Assembly (NCBI GenBank): GCA_017538255.1 | Contig: JAFYJD010000003.1 | Location: forward strand, 1-61,651 | Length of the DNA stretch: 61,651 bases | Reading direction: 5' to 3' | DNA from: Clostridia bacterium | GTDB taxonomy: Bacteria > Bacillota > Clostridia > Christensenellales > CAG-138 | Shown here: in pieces, positions 53,539-61,513 of the stretch | Numbering within the stretch: the first letter of the stretch is position 1 | Layout: every line of letters begins with the position of its first letter | Program-made: the position numbers and the translations under genes | Notes under the pieces: generated by a model | Told to the model about the DNA's origin: nothing | Seen by the model: only the letters and a program-made list of their open reading frames with translations | Database searches by the model: none

Positions 53539-54732
53539 ATGAAAAAACGGATCGTACCGATAATTCTTGCGGCGGTGTTCGCCGCGCTTTGCGCCTGCAA
53601 TGTTAAGAATAATACGGCGTCGACCGAAACGCCGTTGCCGACGGAACAGCCTACGGAAACGCCAACGGAACAGCCGACGGAAGTGCCGACCCCGGCGCCG
53701 ACGGTAATTCCGATAGACGCACCGGATTTTCCGGAATTGCCCAAACTCGGCAACCTGACGGGCGGCGCGCTGCTGACGGGCGACGCGGCGTATCTCGTTA
53801 TCAACGGCGAGAGCGATCTGCACTATGTGTACGACCGTTTCGGCGAATTCGTGGCCGTTTTTCACGCGGGGTGGTACAACGGCGTAAGATGGAGTCAGAT
53901 GCCGGGGATCTACGGCGAACACGGCGCGCCTTACGGCTACAGCATCGAGCGGCGGGAGTTTTTGCCATATTACTGCTTTACCGGCGGGTGCGCAATAAAT
54001 ATGGGTATGTTTGATTATTACTACACCGGCGAGGAAAGCGGAAACATAGTGGGATCATTTGGCTTCTTCGTAAGGGAGATACTTGACGCTTCGCTTGAAA
54101 ATAAGATCGAGTTCAAGGACGCGCCGGAGTATGTTTTGGACGACCCGAACGCGAAGCCGGTAAAAGCCTACGAGTTGGGTCGGGACGGCGGCGTCTTGAA
54201 GATCGGAGAAGATTTTTTGCTGCTCAACAGAGGCGTATTGGTCAACAATGAGTTCAAAAACGGGGAGATAATAGTTGTTGGACCCGACGGTCACGAAAAG
54301 GAGCGGATCGACCCCGCGAAGTTCGGTTATATTGAAGGCGGGTTTGCGGACAAATACATCATAGCGGGTAAAAGCGATTCCAAAAGAAAAAACCTTTATA
54401 CGCTTTCGGGCGAGATCGTCAAAGAAAACATAAGTGGCGCAGGCACAGTCGGCTATACGGCGATGACCGGAAGGTCAATACCGTTATACGCCTGCGATTA
54501 TTTGTATGACAGCGACGGCAGTATCCTAAATAAGGATCTCCAAAAGATCGGCAATAAAACGCTGCCGGAAGATGCGCGGCAGGAAGCGGGAATGGCACAG
54601 TATTTGCGGCTGCCTATGGAAAACTACGGCGTAAAATTCGGTTATTCATCGGTCTATACGGGTATAACGGACATGGAAGGCAATTGGCTTTTCAGGATCT
54701 ACCACCCGCAGTTTTCTATGGATGGCAAATAG
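53539..54732 (+). CDS. lipoprotein of unknown function, tandem copy 1
   Basis: A 397-residue exported lipoprotein (signal peptide, lipobox LCAC, cysteine near 19). A Thr/Pro/Glu linker with repeated TEQPTE units is followed by a domain of about 330 residues. That domain contains VYDRFGEFVAVFHAG, IYGEHGAPYGYSIERREFLP, GPDGHEKERI and YTLSGEIVKENI, plus several YD/G-x-x-L turns that suggest a beta-propeller-like or WG-repeat-like fold. No family is recognised. The following gene is a close paralog. GAGGGG lies upstream of the ATG at 53539; an in-frame ATG at 53524 is less likely. Confidence 0.8.
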   Translation: MKKRIVPIILAAVFAALCACNVKNNTASTETPLPTEQPTETPTEQPTEVPTPAPTVIPIDAPDFPELPKLGNLTGGALLTGDAAYLVINGESDLHYVYDRFGEFVAVFHAGWYNGVRWSQMPGIYGEHGAPYGYSIERREFLPYYCFTGGCAINMGMFDYYYTGEESGNIVGSFGFFVREILDASLENKIEFKDAPEYVLDDPNAKPVKAYELGRDGGVLKIGEDFLLLNRGVLVNNEFKNGEIIVVGPDGHEKERIDPAKFGYIEGGFADKYIIAGKSDSKRKNLYTLSGEIVKENISGAGTVGYTAMTGRSIPLYACDYLYDSDGSILNKDLQKIGNKTLPEDARQEAGMAQYLRLPMENYGVKFGYSSVYTGITDMEGNWLFRIYHPQFSMDGK

Positions 54733-54795
54733 TTTGCGGCAAAAAACGGATCGTGCTGTGCGCGGGCAATAAATCGAAATATGGGGTATAAAACT

Positions 54796-56019
54796 ATGAA
54801 AAAACGGATCGTATCGATACTTCTTGCGGCGGCGTTCATCGTGCTTTGCGCCTGCAATGTTAAGAATAATACGGCGTCGACCGAAACGCCGCTGCCGACG
54901 GAACAGCCTACGGAACAGCCGACGGAACGGCCGACCCCTGCGCCGACGGTAATTCCGATAGACGCACCGGACTTTCCAGAATTGCCCAAACTCGGCAACC
55001 TGACGGGCGGCGCGCTGCTGACGGGCGACGCGGCATACATCGTTTTCGACGGCGAGAGCGATCTAAAATATGTATACGACCGTTTCGGAGAACTTGTGGA
55101 CGTTTTTCACGCCGGGTCGTCAGGAAACAACAGATGGGGTCGGAGCGCAGGGATCTACGGCGAACACGGCGTTCCCTACGGCTACAGCATCGAGCGGCGG
55201 GAGTTTTTGCCGAATTACTGCTTTACGGGCGGGAGCGCGATAAATATGGGCGTGTCGAAGCATTACTCCTACCCGATGATGCCTCAGGACAGATACCGAG
55301 TAGGCTACTTCGTTAGGGAGATCCTTGACGCTTCGCTTGAAAACAAGATCGAGTTCAAGGATGCGCCGGAGTATATCTTGGATGACCCGAATTCGAAGCC
55401 GATAAAAGCATATGAGTTGGATTGGAAAGGCGGCGTTGTTAAACTCGGCGAAGACTATCTGTTGATAAACAGGGGCGACTTCGGAAGTGAAGATTACAGG
55501 GGAAAAGAGATAATAGTTATTGGACCCGACGGGCACGAAAAGGAACGGATCGCTACCGCGAAGTTTGGTTTTATTGAGTCCTGCTTTGCGGGCAAATATT
55601 TAGTGGCGGCACAGAACCCTTGGGAGGAAGACTATAACTTTAACCTTTATACGCTTTCGGGCGAGATAGTCAAAAAGAACATAATGCGTGTGGGTGCGGT
55701 CGGCTATACGGAGATGGATGACGAAACGTACCCGTTATACGCCTGCGATTATTTGATAGACCGCGACGGCAATATCCTAAACAAGGATCTCGAAAAGGTC
55801 GGCAAAGTGAACCCGGATGAACCCGATTTTTCTTCGATCCAATCGGATGCGTGTAGGCAAGACGAACTGACACCGTATCTGCCGATGGAGATCGACGGCA
55901 TTGAACTGTTCATAGGGGACGTTTACGTGGGATTAAAGGACGCGGAAGGCAACTGGCTTTTCAGGATCTACAATCCGTGCCTTTCCGTGGATGGCGACGG
56001 CATCGAAGTATATTGGTGA
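54796..56019 (+). CDS. lipoprotein of unknown function, tandem copy 2
   Basis: A 407-residue paralog of the preceding gene. The first 110 residues are nearly identical even at the DNA level (lipobox LCAC, TEQPTEQPTERPTPAP linker, then the block from PIDAPDFPEL to LLTGDAAY). The rest diverges, with different residues in the loops after HAG and near 150, and a longer C-terminus. It lies 63 bases after copy 1. The pattern indicates a recent duplication followed by divergence or recombination confined to the 5' part. A GC hairpin (56066-56073 with 56080-56087) follows. Confidence 0.8.
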   Translation: MKKRIVSILLAAAFIVLCACNVKNNTASTETPLPTEQPTEQPTERPTPAPTVIPIDAPDFPELPKLGNLTGGALLTGDAAYIVFDGESDLKYVYDRFGELVDVFHAGSSGNNRWGRSAGIYGEHGVPYGYSIERREFLPNYCFTGGSAINMGVSKHYSYPMMPQDRYRVGYFVREILDASLENKIEFKDAPEYILDDPNSKPIKAYELDWKGGVVKLGEDYLLINRGDFGSEDYRGKEIIVIGPDGHEKERIATAKFGFIESCFAGKYLVAAQNPWEEDYNFNLYTLSGEIVKKNIMRVGAVGYTEMDDETYPLYACDYLIDRDGNILNKDLEKVGKVNPDEPDFSSIQSDACRQDELTPYLPMEIDGIELFIGDVYVGLKDAEGNWLFRIYNPCLSVDGDGIEVYW

Positions 56020-56065
56020 TGCGGATGAAAAAGAGAAAATGAACAGATAAAAACAAATAGAATCA

Positions 56066-56087
56066 GAGGCGGGACGCGACCCGCCTC
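56066..56087. terminator. hairpin between convergent genes
   Basis: Perfect 8-bp stem with a 6-base loop, in the gap between the second lipoprotein gene and the convergent small gene. A short T tract follows a few bases later on plus. Confidence 0.6.
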
Positions 56088-56120
56088 AATGCATTTTAAG
56101 CCCCGCGAAGCCGAGCCGCT

Positions 56121-56408
56121 TTATCCGAGTTTATCGAGTATCGCCTCAAGTTTTTGCCGCTGTTCGGCGTTGAGCATCGGCATAATGCTCGACGCGGTCC
56201 TGCGCATCGCTGCGGCGTCAAAACTGCCTTCGCGCTTTTGCTCGCCCGTCATACGGAAGAGTTCGCGCATCAGTTCGTCCTCGCTTTTGCCGCCGTATCT
56301 GTCAACGATCTTTTCGATGCTCTCGTCGCTTTTCGGCGGCTGCTCAATCCGCTTTTCCGCGCCGCCGTCCGTGCGGCGTTTTCGATAATCCTTAAGATTG
56401 CCTGCCAT
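56121..56408 (-). CDS. small hypothetical protein
   Basis: A 95-residue soluble, highly charged protein with two helical segments (SIEKIVDRYGGKSEDELMRELFRMTG and LNAEQRQKLEAILDKL). It has no signal peptide and no recognised family. GGGGGG stands before the ATG. It is transcribed away from the 56507 gene, and a TATAAT lies at 56441-56446 on the minus strand. The two divergent genes may be functionally linked. Confidence 0.75.
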   Translation of the reverse strand: MAGNLKDYRKRRTDGGAEKRIEQPPKSDESIEKIVDRYGGKSEDELMRELFRMTGEQKREGSFDAAAMRRTASSIMPMLNAEQRQKLEAILDKLG

Positions 56409-56506
56409 AATAAGTTCCCCCCGATCCGGTTTTCTTTTTCATTATATGCACTTTGCGCTCGCCGAGTGAATAGTATGGTTATAAAAACAGGGAAGGCGGT
56501 GGAATA

Positions 56507-57016
56507 ATGCAGTCAAGACCGCAGTCAAACTCCAATTACGGGGGCGCACGGCGCGTGCCGTCGGGCGCGCACAAAACCTTGTCCGAGACCGCAAAAAAAC
56601 AGGAAACGGGCGAAGGCGAGGTGTCGCCGCTCGTACTGCTTTCAAGGCGCATTCGTAGCGAGCAGGGGATAGAGGGCCTAAAGGCGTTCCTCGGCGCGAT
56701 GAGACCCTTTGCCGCCCCCTACGAACTCAAAAACATCGCGCTGTCGTTCGGGCTCGATCCCGAGAGTATAACACGCTTCGACAGACCCGAGCCCGCGCGG
56801 ACGGCGGGGCAGGGCACGCAGGATGCGGGGATGATGAATATGCTGAATATGATGAGCGCTCTCGGCGGCGCAAACGGTGCAAGCGGCGCAAAAAACAGAA
56901 ATCCGATGGGCGATATGGGCGCGGTGATGCAGCTTGCGCGGCTGATGCCGCTGATGCAGAGTATGAAGCAGGGGGGCGGAGATATTTCGCAATTGTTCAA
57001 AATGATGCAGGGGTGA
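56507..57016 (+). CDS. small hypothetical protein with Met/Gly-rich tail
   Basis: A 169-residue protein. The N-terminal 45 residues are polar and disordered. A helical core (SPLVLLSRRIRSEQGIEGLKAFLGAMRPFAAPYELKNI) spans about 46-95, and the C-terminal third is methionine-rich (MMNMLNMMSALGG and LMPLMQSMKQGGGDISQLFKMMQG). No family is recognised. The Met-rich tail resembles amphipathic segments of proteins that bind hydrophobic partners, but this is only a composition likeness. It is divergent from the 56121 gene and lies 51 bases before nth. Confidence 0.75.
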   Translation: MQSRPQSNSNYGGARRVPSGAHKTLSETAKKQETGEGEVSPLVLLSRRIRSEQGIEGLKAFLGAMRPFAAPYELKNIALSFGLDPESITRFDRPEPARTAGQGTQDAGMMNMLNMMSALGGANGASGAKNRNPMGDMGAVMQLARLMPLMQSMKQGGGDISQLFKMMQG

Positions 57017-57067
57017 TGGACAAATGTCCTTTTTTGTGATAAATTATAGGCGTGATAGGGGGCTTAT

Positions 57068-57709
57068 ATGGCAAAAAAAGACGCAAAATGGACGGAAAAA
57101 GTGCTCGACGGGCTGAATAAGGCGCATCCGGACGCAAAACCGGAACTGGACTTTACCAACCCGTTCGAACTTTTGATAGCAACAATACTCTCCGCGCAAT
57201 GCACGGACAAGCAGGTGAACAAATGCACGCCCGCGCTCTTTCGCGATCATCCGACGCCCGAATCTATGGCGGCGATGAGCGAGGAGGAACTCGGAAAATA
57301 CATTCGCTCCTGCGGTTTTTTCAATTCAAAAGCAAAACATATCCTTTCCGCCTGCCGCGATATCGTCGAAAGGTTCTCGGGCGAGGTGCCGAACACAAGG
57401 GAGGGGCTCGAATCCCTTGCGGGCGTCGGCAGAAAAACCGCGAACGTGGTGCTTTCAAACGCGTTTGACATTCCGGCGATCGCGGTGGATACCCACGTGT
57501 TCAGGGTCAGCAACCGGATAGGGCTTGCAAATGCTTCCACCGTCGAAAAGACCGAAGTCCAACTTATGGAGCGCATCCCACAGGATAAGTGGTCGATTGC
57601 GCATCACTGGCTGATATTTCACGGGCGGCGCGTGTGTTCGGCGCAAAGGCCGAAATGCGATGAATGTACAATAAACGAACTCTGCGGATACTATAAGGAG
57701 AAAAACTGA
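57068..57709 (+). CDS. nth: endonuclease III
   Basis: DNA glycosylase and AP lyase that removes oxidised pyrimidines. The 213-residue protein has the helix-hairpin-helix motif with the catalytic lysine (LAGVGRKTANVVLSNAF near 115), the catalytic aspartate (AVDTHVFRVSNRIG near 140) and the [4Fe-4S] loop CSAQRPKCDECTINELC (C-x6-C-x2-C-x5-C) near the C-terminus. The length is standard. It ends one base before obgE, so the two are cotranscribed. Confidence 0.98.
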   Translation: MAKKDAKWTEKVLDGLNKAHPDAKPELDFTNPFELLIATILSAQCTDKQVNKCTPALFRDHPTPESMAAMSEEELGKYIRSCGFFNSKAKHILSACRDIVERFSGEVPNTREGLESLAGVGRKTANVVLSNAFDIPAIAVDTHVFRVSNRIGLANASTVEKTEVQLMERIPQDKWSIAHHWLIFHGRRVCSAQRPKCDECTINELCGYYKEKN

Positions 57710-57710
57710 T

Positions 57711-58985
57711 ATGCAGTTTGTGGATAAGGCAAGAATAGTAATTAAATCGGGCAACGGCGGCGACGGTGCCGTCAGTTTCCACCGCGAAAAATACGTTTCG
57801 CACGGCGGCCCAGACGGCGGCGACGGCGGCAAGGGCGGCAGCGTCATCTTTGAAGCGGACGAGAATATGAACACGCTTTTGGACTTCAAATTCGCGCGCT
57901 TTTTCAGGGCGAAGAACGGCGAAGCGGGCAGGGCGAAACTGCAATCTGGCAAGAGCGGCGAGGATCTCGTCATCAAGGTTCCCGTCGGCACGCGCGTGCG
58001 CGAACTCGAAACGGGCAAGATAATAGCCGATATGAACAAACCCGGCAGAAGCCGCACGGTGCTTCGCGGCGGCAGGGGCGGCAAGGGCAACGCTCGATTC
58101 GCAACACCGACAAGGCAGACCCCGCGCTATGCCCAAAACGGTCAGAAAACAAAGGAATACGAGGTGGAACTCGAACTGATGACTATCGCGGACGTGGGAC
58201 TCGTTGGGCTTCCGAACGTCGGCAAATCCACGATCCTTTCGGTCGTTACCAGTGCAAAGCCGAAGATCGCGAACTACCACTTTACAACGCTTACGCCGAA
58301 TCTCGGCGTTGTCAAACGCTATGACGAAACATTCGTGCTCGCGGACATCCCCGGTCTTATCGAGGGCGCGAGCGAGGGCGCGGGGCTCGGACACGACTTT
58401 TTGCGCCATATCGAACGCACGAGGATGCTCGTGCACGTTCTGGATATCTCCGGCTGCGAAGGGCGCGACCCGATCGAGGATTATCGCCGCATCCGCCGCG
58501 AACTCACCGCGTACAGCGAAAAACTCTCCGAACTGCCGGAGATCATCGCCGCGAACAAGATGGACATAACGGGCGCGGAGGACTGGCTGGAACTGTTGCG
58601 CGACGAACTAAAAAAGACCGCGCCCGAAACGGAGATATTCCCCGTTTCCGCAGCTACGGTGCAGGGGTTTGAGCCGCTTTTGGACAGGATAATACAGCGC
58701 CTTAAAACGCTTCCGAAGACGCTTGAGTTCGAGGAGGACGAGATCACGCCCGAGCTGCAGTACGAATGGGGCTTCAATATCGAGATGGACGGCGACGTAT
58801 TCGTCGTAACGGGCGGTACGGTGGACTATATTCTGGACACAACCAACGCCGAGGACGAGGAGAGTATGCGCAGATTCCAGCGTATGCTTGAGACAGAGGG
58901 TATCATCGACGCGCTGCGTGAAAAGGGCGCGAACGAGGAAAGCGTCGTGCGTATGGGTGAGTGGGAGTTCGATTTTATCGAATAA
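57711..58985 (+). CDS. obgE: GTPase Obg
   Basis: Ribosome-associated GTPase involved in 50S maturation and stress response. The 424-residue protein has the glycine-rich Obg fold (about 1-158, GNGGDGAVSFHREKYVSHGGPDGGDGGKGG), the P-loop GLPNVGKST near 165, DIPGLIEGAS near 212, NKMD near 284 and the C-terminal OCT domain (about 345-424). AGGAG precedes the ATG. Confidence 0.98.
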   Translation: MQFVDKARIVIKSGNGGDGAVSFHREKYVSHGGPDGGDGGKGGSVIFEADENMNTLLDFKFARFFRAKNGEAGRAKLQSGKSGEDLVIKVPVGTRVRELETGKIIADMNKPGRSRTVLRGGRGGKGNARFATPTRQTPRYAQNGQKTKEYEVELELMTIADVGLVGLPNVGKSTILSVVTSAKPKIANYHFTTLTPNLGVVKRYDETFVLADIPGLIEGASEGAGLGHDFLRHIERTRMLVHVLDISGCEGRDPIEDYRRIRRELTAYSEKLSELPEIIAANKMDITGAEDWLELLRDELKKTAPETEIFPVSAATVQGFEPLLDRIIQRLKTLPKTLEFEEDEITPELQYEWGFNIEMDGDVFVVTGGTVDYILDTTNAEDEESMRRFQRMLETEGIIDALREKGANEESVVRMGEWEFDFIE

Positions 58986-58987
58986 TC

Positions 58988-59016
58988 TTGACCGCTTGAG
59001 TGCGGCGTGATATAAT
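58988..59016 (+). promoter_or_regulatory. promoter of the nucleotidyltransferase-like gene
   Basis: TTGACC (58988-58993), a 17-base spacer and perfect TATAAT (59011-59016), in the short gap after obgE. Confidence 0.78.
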
Positions 59017-59049
59017 ACTATAATTTGAAGAACGGAAGAGCCGATTATA

Positions 59050-60279
59050 ATGATCAACGCTCAAATACTCAATGATACCGTATTCGGAATACTTCGGGAG
59101 AGCCTTTTTCCGAAGTCTTTTCCCGTTGGACAAACAAATATCTCGGACAGGGCGCTGCTTATCAGGACGTTCTCCGAGATGCAGACGCAAACTGTTTCAA
59201 CGCTTCTCGATCATTGGCTCGATATCCAAAAACACTTGATCGACGAATCGCTGTATATCCGCTGGAAAGAGCATAACCGCGGTTTTCAAATCAAGACGGC
59301 GTATATGCTCTTTGCACAGCAAAAGATAGTCAAACTGCTCGACGAGAACGGCATAAAGAGCGTAGTCATAAAGGGCGCTGCGGCTTCGATGCTGTATCCG
59401 GATCCGTTTTTGAGGCAGATGGGAGATATCGATCTGCTTGTCAAACGCGAGGATTTCGAGCGCGTGTGCGAACTTATGCAAGCGGACGAATATGAGCAAC
59501 GTGGCAATTCTCTGCCCGACGATCACCACAAAGCGTTTATAAAGTACAACATCACATTTGAAATCCACCGCCGTTTGCCGATAGTTGATGAGCATAACGA
59601 GGAGTTGATCCACTTCTTCGAGGACGGTATCGACGAGCGCGAGTTCGGCTTGATCGACAAGATCGACTTTCCCGTTCTGCCCGTAGTAAAAAACGGACTT
59701 GTGCTGCTGTTCCACATCAATCAGCACATTCGTGTCGGGCTCGGCCTCAGGCAGATAGTGGACTGGATGATGTTCGTCGATAAACACATCGATACCGAGG
59801 CGTGGGAGAGGGAGTACCGCCACGTGCTCGAAAAACTCAAACTCGACCGCTTCGCCAAGGTCGTTACGAAGGCCTGCGTTATGCATCTCGGTCTCGGCGG
59901 CGATAGGGCGTGGTGTATGGACGCGGACGGCGCCGCCTGCGACGGATTCATCGAATATGTGATGCAAAAGGGCAATTTTGCAATCAAATCGAGCAATGAC
60001 GACCACATCGCTTCCGTATTTATGCGCAGCACCAACCCGTTTACGCTGATCGCGCGAGCGCACCGCCTCGGCGTCGCGGAATGGCCCGCCGCCGGCAAAC
60101 ACATGATCCTGCGCCCGTTTGCGTCGGTCAGGCACGGATTTAAAGTGCTTGCCCAAATGAAAAAGAAAAAGGTCTCGATGAAAAAACTCAACGACCTTAA
60201 AAACGAAGGCCTGCGCCGGAGGGAGTTCATCGAAAGCATCGGATTGGAGCCCGACCGTATAATCTACGAAGAAAAATAG
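59050..60279 (+). CDS. nucleotidyltransferase-family protein (PF14907-like)
   Basis: A 409-residue cytoplasmic protein resembling the uncharacterised nucleotidyltransferases found beside polysaccharide and asparagine-synthase-like genes. Seen: VIKGAAASMLYPDPFLRQMGDIDLLVKREDFERV near residues 100-133, where GDIDLLV holds the two metal-binding aspartates, and FEIHRRLP near 175, a third acidic position typical of the fold. The C-terminal half is helical with a Lys-rich segment (LAQMKKKKVSMKKL). The substrate is unknown. It has its own promoter and terminator. Confidence 0.75.
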   Translation: MINAQILNDTVFGILRESLFPKSFPVGQTNISDRALLIRTFSEMQTQTVSTLLDHWLDIQKHLIDESLYIRWKEHNRGFQIKTAYMLFAQQKIVKLLDENGIKSVVIKGAAASMLYPDPFLRQMGDIDLLVKREDFERVCELMQADEYEQRGNSLPDDHHKAFIKYNITFEIHRRLPIVDEHNEELIHFFEDGIDEREFGLIDKIDFPVLPVVKNGLVLLFHINQHIRVGLGLRQIVDWMMFVDKHIDTEAWEREYRHVLEKLKLDRFAKVVTKACVMHLGLGGDRAWCMDADGAACDGFIEYVMQKGNFAIKSSNDDHIASVFMRSTNPFTLIARAHRLGVAEWPAAGKHMILRPFASVRHGFKVLAQMKKKKVSMKKLNDLKNEGLRRREFIESIGLEPDRIIYEEK

Positions 60280-60297
60280 AATGAGTTTTTCGTTTGT

Positions 60298-60332
60298 GCT
60301 GGGCGCCCGAAAACGGCGGGCGAGCGTTTTTT
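60298..60332 (+). terminator. terminator after the nucleotidyltransferase-like gene
   Basis: Stem of CGCCCG with CGGGCG (60304-60309 with 60317-60322), extended by GCT/AGC, followed by a run of six T residues. Confidence 0.8.
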
Positions 60333-60371
60333 GAGGGCTTTATCATATATGAAAAAAACCATCAATACATA

Positions 60372-60400
60372 TTGACAAAACCTCTCCGCAGCAGTATAAT
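60372..60400 (+). promoter_or_regulatory. promoter of the tRNA cluster
   Basis: Perfect TTGACA (60372-60377), a 17-base spacer and perfect TATAAT (60395-60400), 28 bases before the first tRNA. The consensus match fits a stable RNA operon. Confidence 0.9.
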
Positions 60401-60428
60401 AATTGCCGTCGCAAAATGCGGCGCTTCA

Positions 60429-60505
60429 CGGGGTGTGGCGCAGTTCGGTAGCGTACGTGCTTTGGGAGCATGGGGCCAAGGGTTCAAATCCCTTCACCCC
60501 GACCA
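60429..60505 (+). tRNA. tRNA-Pro (TGG)
   Basis: 77-base cloverleaf with acceptor CGGGGTG/CACCCCG, anticodon TGG in the TTTGGGA loop, and encoded CCA. Confidence 0.96.
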
Positions 60506-60510
60506 TTTGT

Positions 60511-60586
60511 GGCCCCTTGGTCAAGCGGTCTAAGACACCGCCCTTTCACGGCGGTAACAGGAGTTCGAGTCTCCTAGGGGTCACCA
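60511..60586 (+). tRNA. tRNA-Glu (TTC)
   Basis: 76-base cloverleaf with acceptor GGCCCCT/AGGGGTC (one G-U pair), anticodon TTC in the TTTCACG loop, and encoded CCA. Confidence 0.95.
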
Positions 60587-60601
60587 TTTTTTTATTGAAA
60601 A

Positions 60602-60678
60602 GGGCCTTTAGCTCAGTTGGTTAGAGCGGTCGGCTCATAACCGATTGGTCCGGGGTTCGAGTCCCTGAAGGCCCACCA
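60602..60678 (+). tRNA. tRNA-Met (CAT), elongator type
   Basis: 77-base cloverleaf with acceptor GGGCCTT/AAGGCCC, anticodon CAT, and encoded CCA. The fully paired first base pair and overall sequence resemble elongator tRNA-Met of Firmicutes rather than initiator. A lysidine-modified tRNA-Ile cannot be fully excluded by sequence alone. Confidence 0.9.
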
Positions 60679-60690
60679 ATTCAATAACGC

Positions 60691-60767
60691 GGTCCGGTAG
60701 TTCAGTTGGTTAGAATGCCAGCCTGTCACGCTGGAGGTCAGGGGTTCGAGCCCCCTTCGGATCGCCA
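60691..60767 (+). tRNA. tRNA-Asp (GTC)
   Basis: 77-base cloverleaf with acceptor GGTCCGG/TCGGATC, which contains two G-U pairs, anticodon GTC, discriminator G and encoded CCA. Confidence 0.95.
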
Positions 60768-60785
60768 TTTTTGAAAACTTCATAC

Positions 60786-60861
60786 GCTGGTGTAGCTCAA
60801 TTGGCAGAGCAGCTGATTTGTAATCAGCAGGTTGCGGGTTCGAGTCCCATCACCAGCTCCA
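60786..60861 (+). tRNA. tRNA-Thr (TGT)
   Basis: 76-base cloverleaf with acceptor GCTGGTG/CACCAGC, anticodon TGT in the TTTGTAA loop, and encoded CCA. Confidence 0.96.
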
Positions 60862-60877
60862 GATATAACCATATTAT

Positions 60878-60962
60878 GGACGGGTTCCCGAGCGGCCAAA
60901 GGGAGCGGACTGTAAATCCGTTGTCACAGACTACGATGGTTCGAATCCATCCCCGTCCACCA
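60878..60962 (+). tRNA. tRNA-Tyr (GTA)
   Basis: 85-base class II tRNA with a long variable arm, acceptor GGACGGG/CCCGTCC, anticodon GTA, and encoded CCA. A hairpin-rich insert starts at its CCA end, and its last 21 bases are repeated 180 bases downstream. Confidence 0.96.
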
Positions 60963-61143
60963 AATCCAATCCCCCCACGCGTTGGGAGGATTGGATTTGG
61001 TAAAAGGTAGGATTCGAAGCCCGAAAAGAAAACGCACCGGCGATGCGTTTTCCGGGCCGGGTTTTTCGACTCAGGTGATTTGCGAAGCGGAGTGAGCAAG
61101 CAAATCTGCCGATGAGCGAAAAACGAATCCATCCCCATCCACC
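60961..61143. repeat. hairpin-rich insert bounded by a copy of the tRNA-Tyr 3' end
   Basis: Between tRNA-Tyr and tRNA-Leu lie three consecutive hairpins: 60961-60972 with 60988-60999 (plus inner pairs), 61028-61036 with 61044-61052 (extended by GCCCG/CGGGC), and 61077-61083 with 61100-61106. The segment ends at 61123-61143 in a copy of the tRNA-Tyr 3' end (60942-60962), with 20 of 21 bases identical. The start, GGATTCG near 61010, is also complementary to the CGAATCC in that copy. No ORF is present. It looks like a tRNA-associated repetitive element or the scar of an insertion at the tRNA. Confidence 0.65.
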
Positions 61144-61155
61144 ATTTTTTATTTT

Positions 61156-61242
61156 GCGGATATGGCGGAATTGGCAGACGCGTACGGTTCAGGTCCGTAT
61201 GGGGGCAACTCCATGGAGGTTCAAGTCCTCTTATCCGCACCA
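61156..61242 (+). tRNA. tRNA-Leu (CAG)
   Basis: 87-base class II tRNA with a long variable arm, acceptor GCGGATA/TATCCGC, anticodon CAG in the TTCAGGT loop, and encoded CCA. Confidence 0.95.
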
Positions 61243-61270
61243 TGTTATCTATACGAAAAAGATATAGAGC

Positions 61271-61300
61271 AAAAAAAGCCCGATTCTATCGGGCTTTTTT
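61271..61300 (+). terminator. terminator of the tRNA cluster
   Basis: Stem AGCCCGAT/ATCGGGCT (61277-61284 with 61288-61295) flanked by A and T runs, 30 bases after tRNA-Leu. The flanks make it bidirectional. Confidence 0.93.
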
Positions 61301-61450
61301 GCGCCTCAAACGCCTGTAAACTTTTGTACAAATCCATAGATGTAAAATGGGTATTTTTGCCCTTTGACAGGACTTGAACCCCTGTGAAAACCAAATATCG
61401 AACATTTTTAGGCGGTCAGCTTAAAAACTGCCTCCCTTTTTTGTTATCCA

Positions 61451-61486
61451 AGCGCCGATCGTTTCAAAACGGTTGGTGCTTTTTTC
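61451..61486 (+). terminator. terminator-like hairpin before the last gene
   Basis: Twelve-pair stem with several G-U pairs (61451-61462 with 61469-61480), then six T residues. A weaker AGGCGGT/ACTGCCT hairpin followed by six T residues lies just upstream (about 61411-61441). Two terminators in a row, with no ORF before them, suggest that a short untranslated transcript ends here, or that they insulate or attenuate the gene at 61514. Confidence 0.6.
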
Positions 61487-61513
61487 ATTTCTAACGAAAA
61501 GGAGTAAAACCAA

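Noticed and set aside
61361..61390. tRNA-like T-arm on the minus strand (ACAGG, GGTTCAAGT, CCTGT)
   Set aside because: The loop would have nine bases instead of seven, and no acceptor, D or anticodon arm can be built around it. It is not called as a tRNA; it is mentioned only as a possible att trace.
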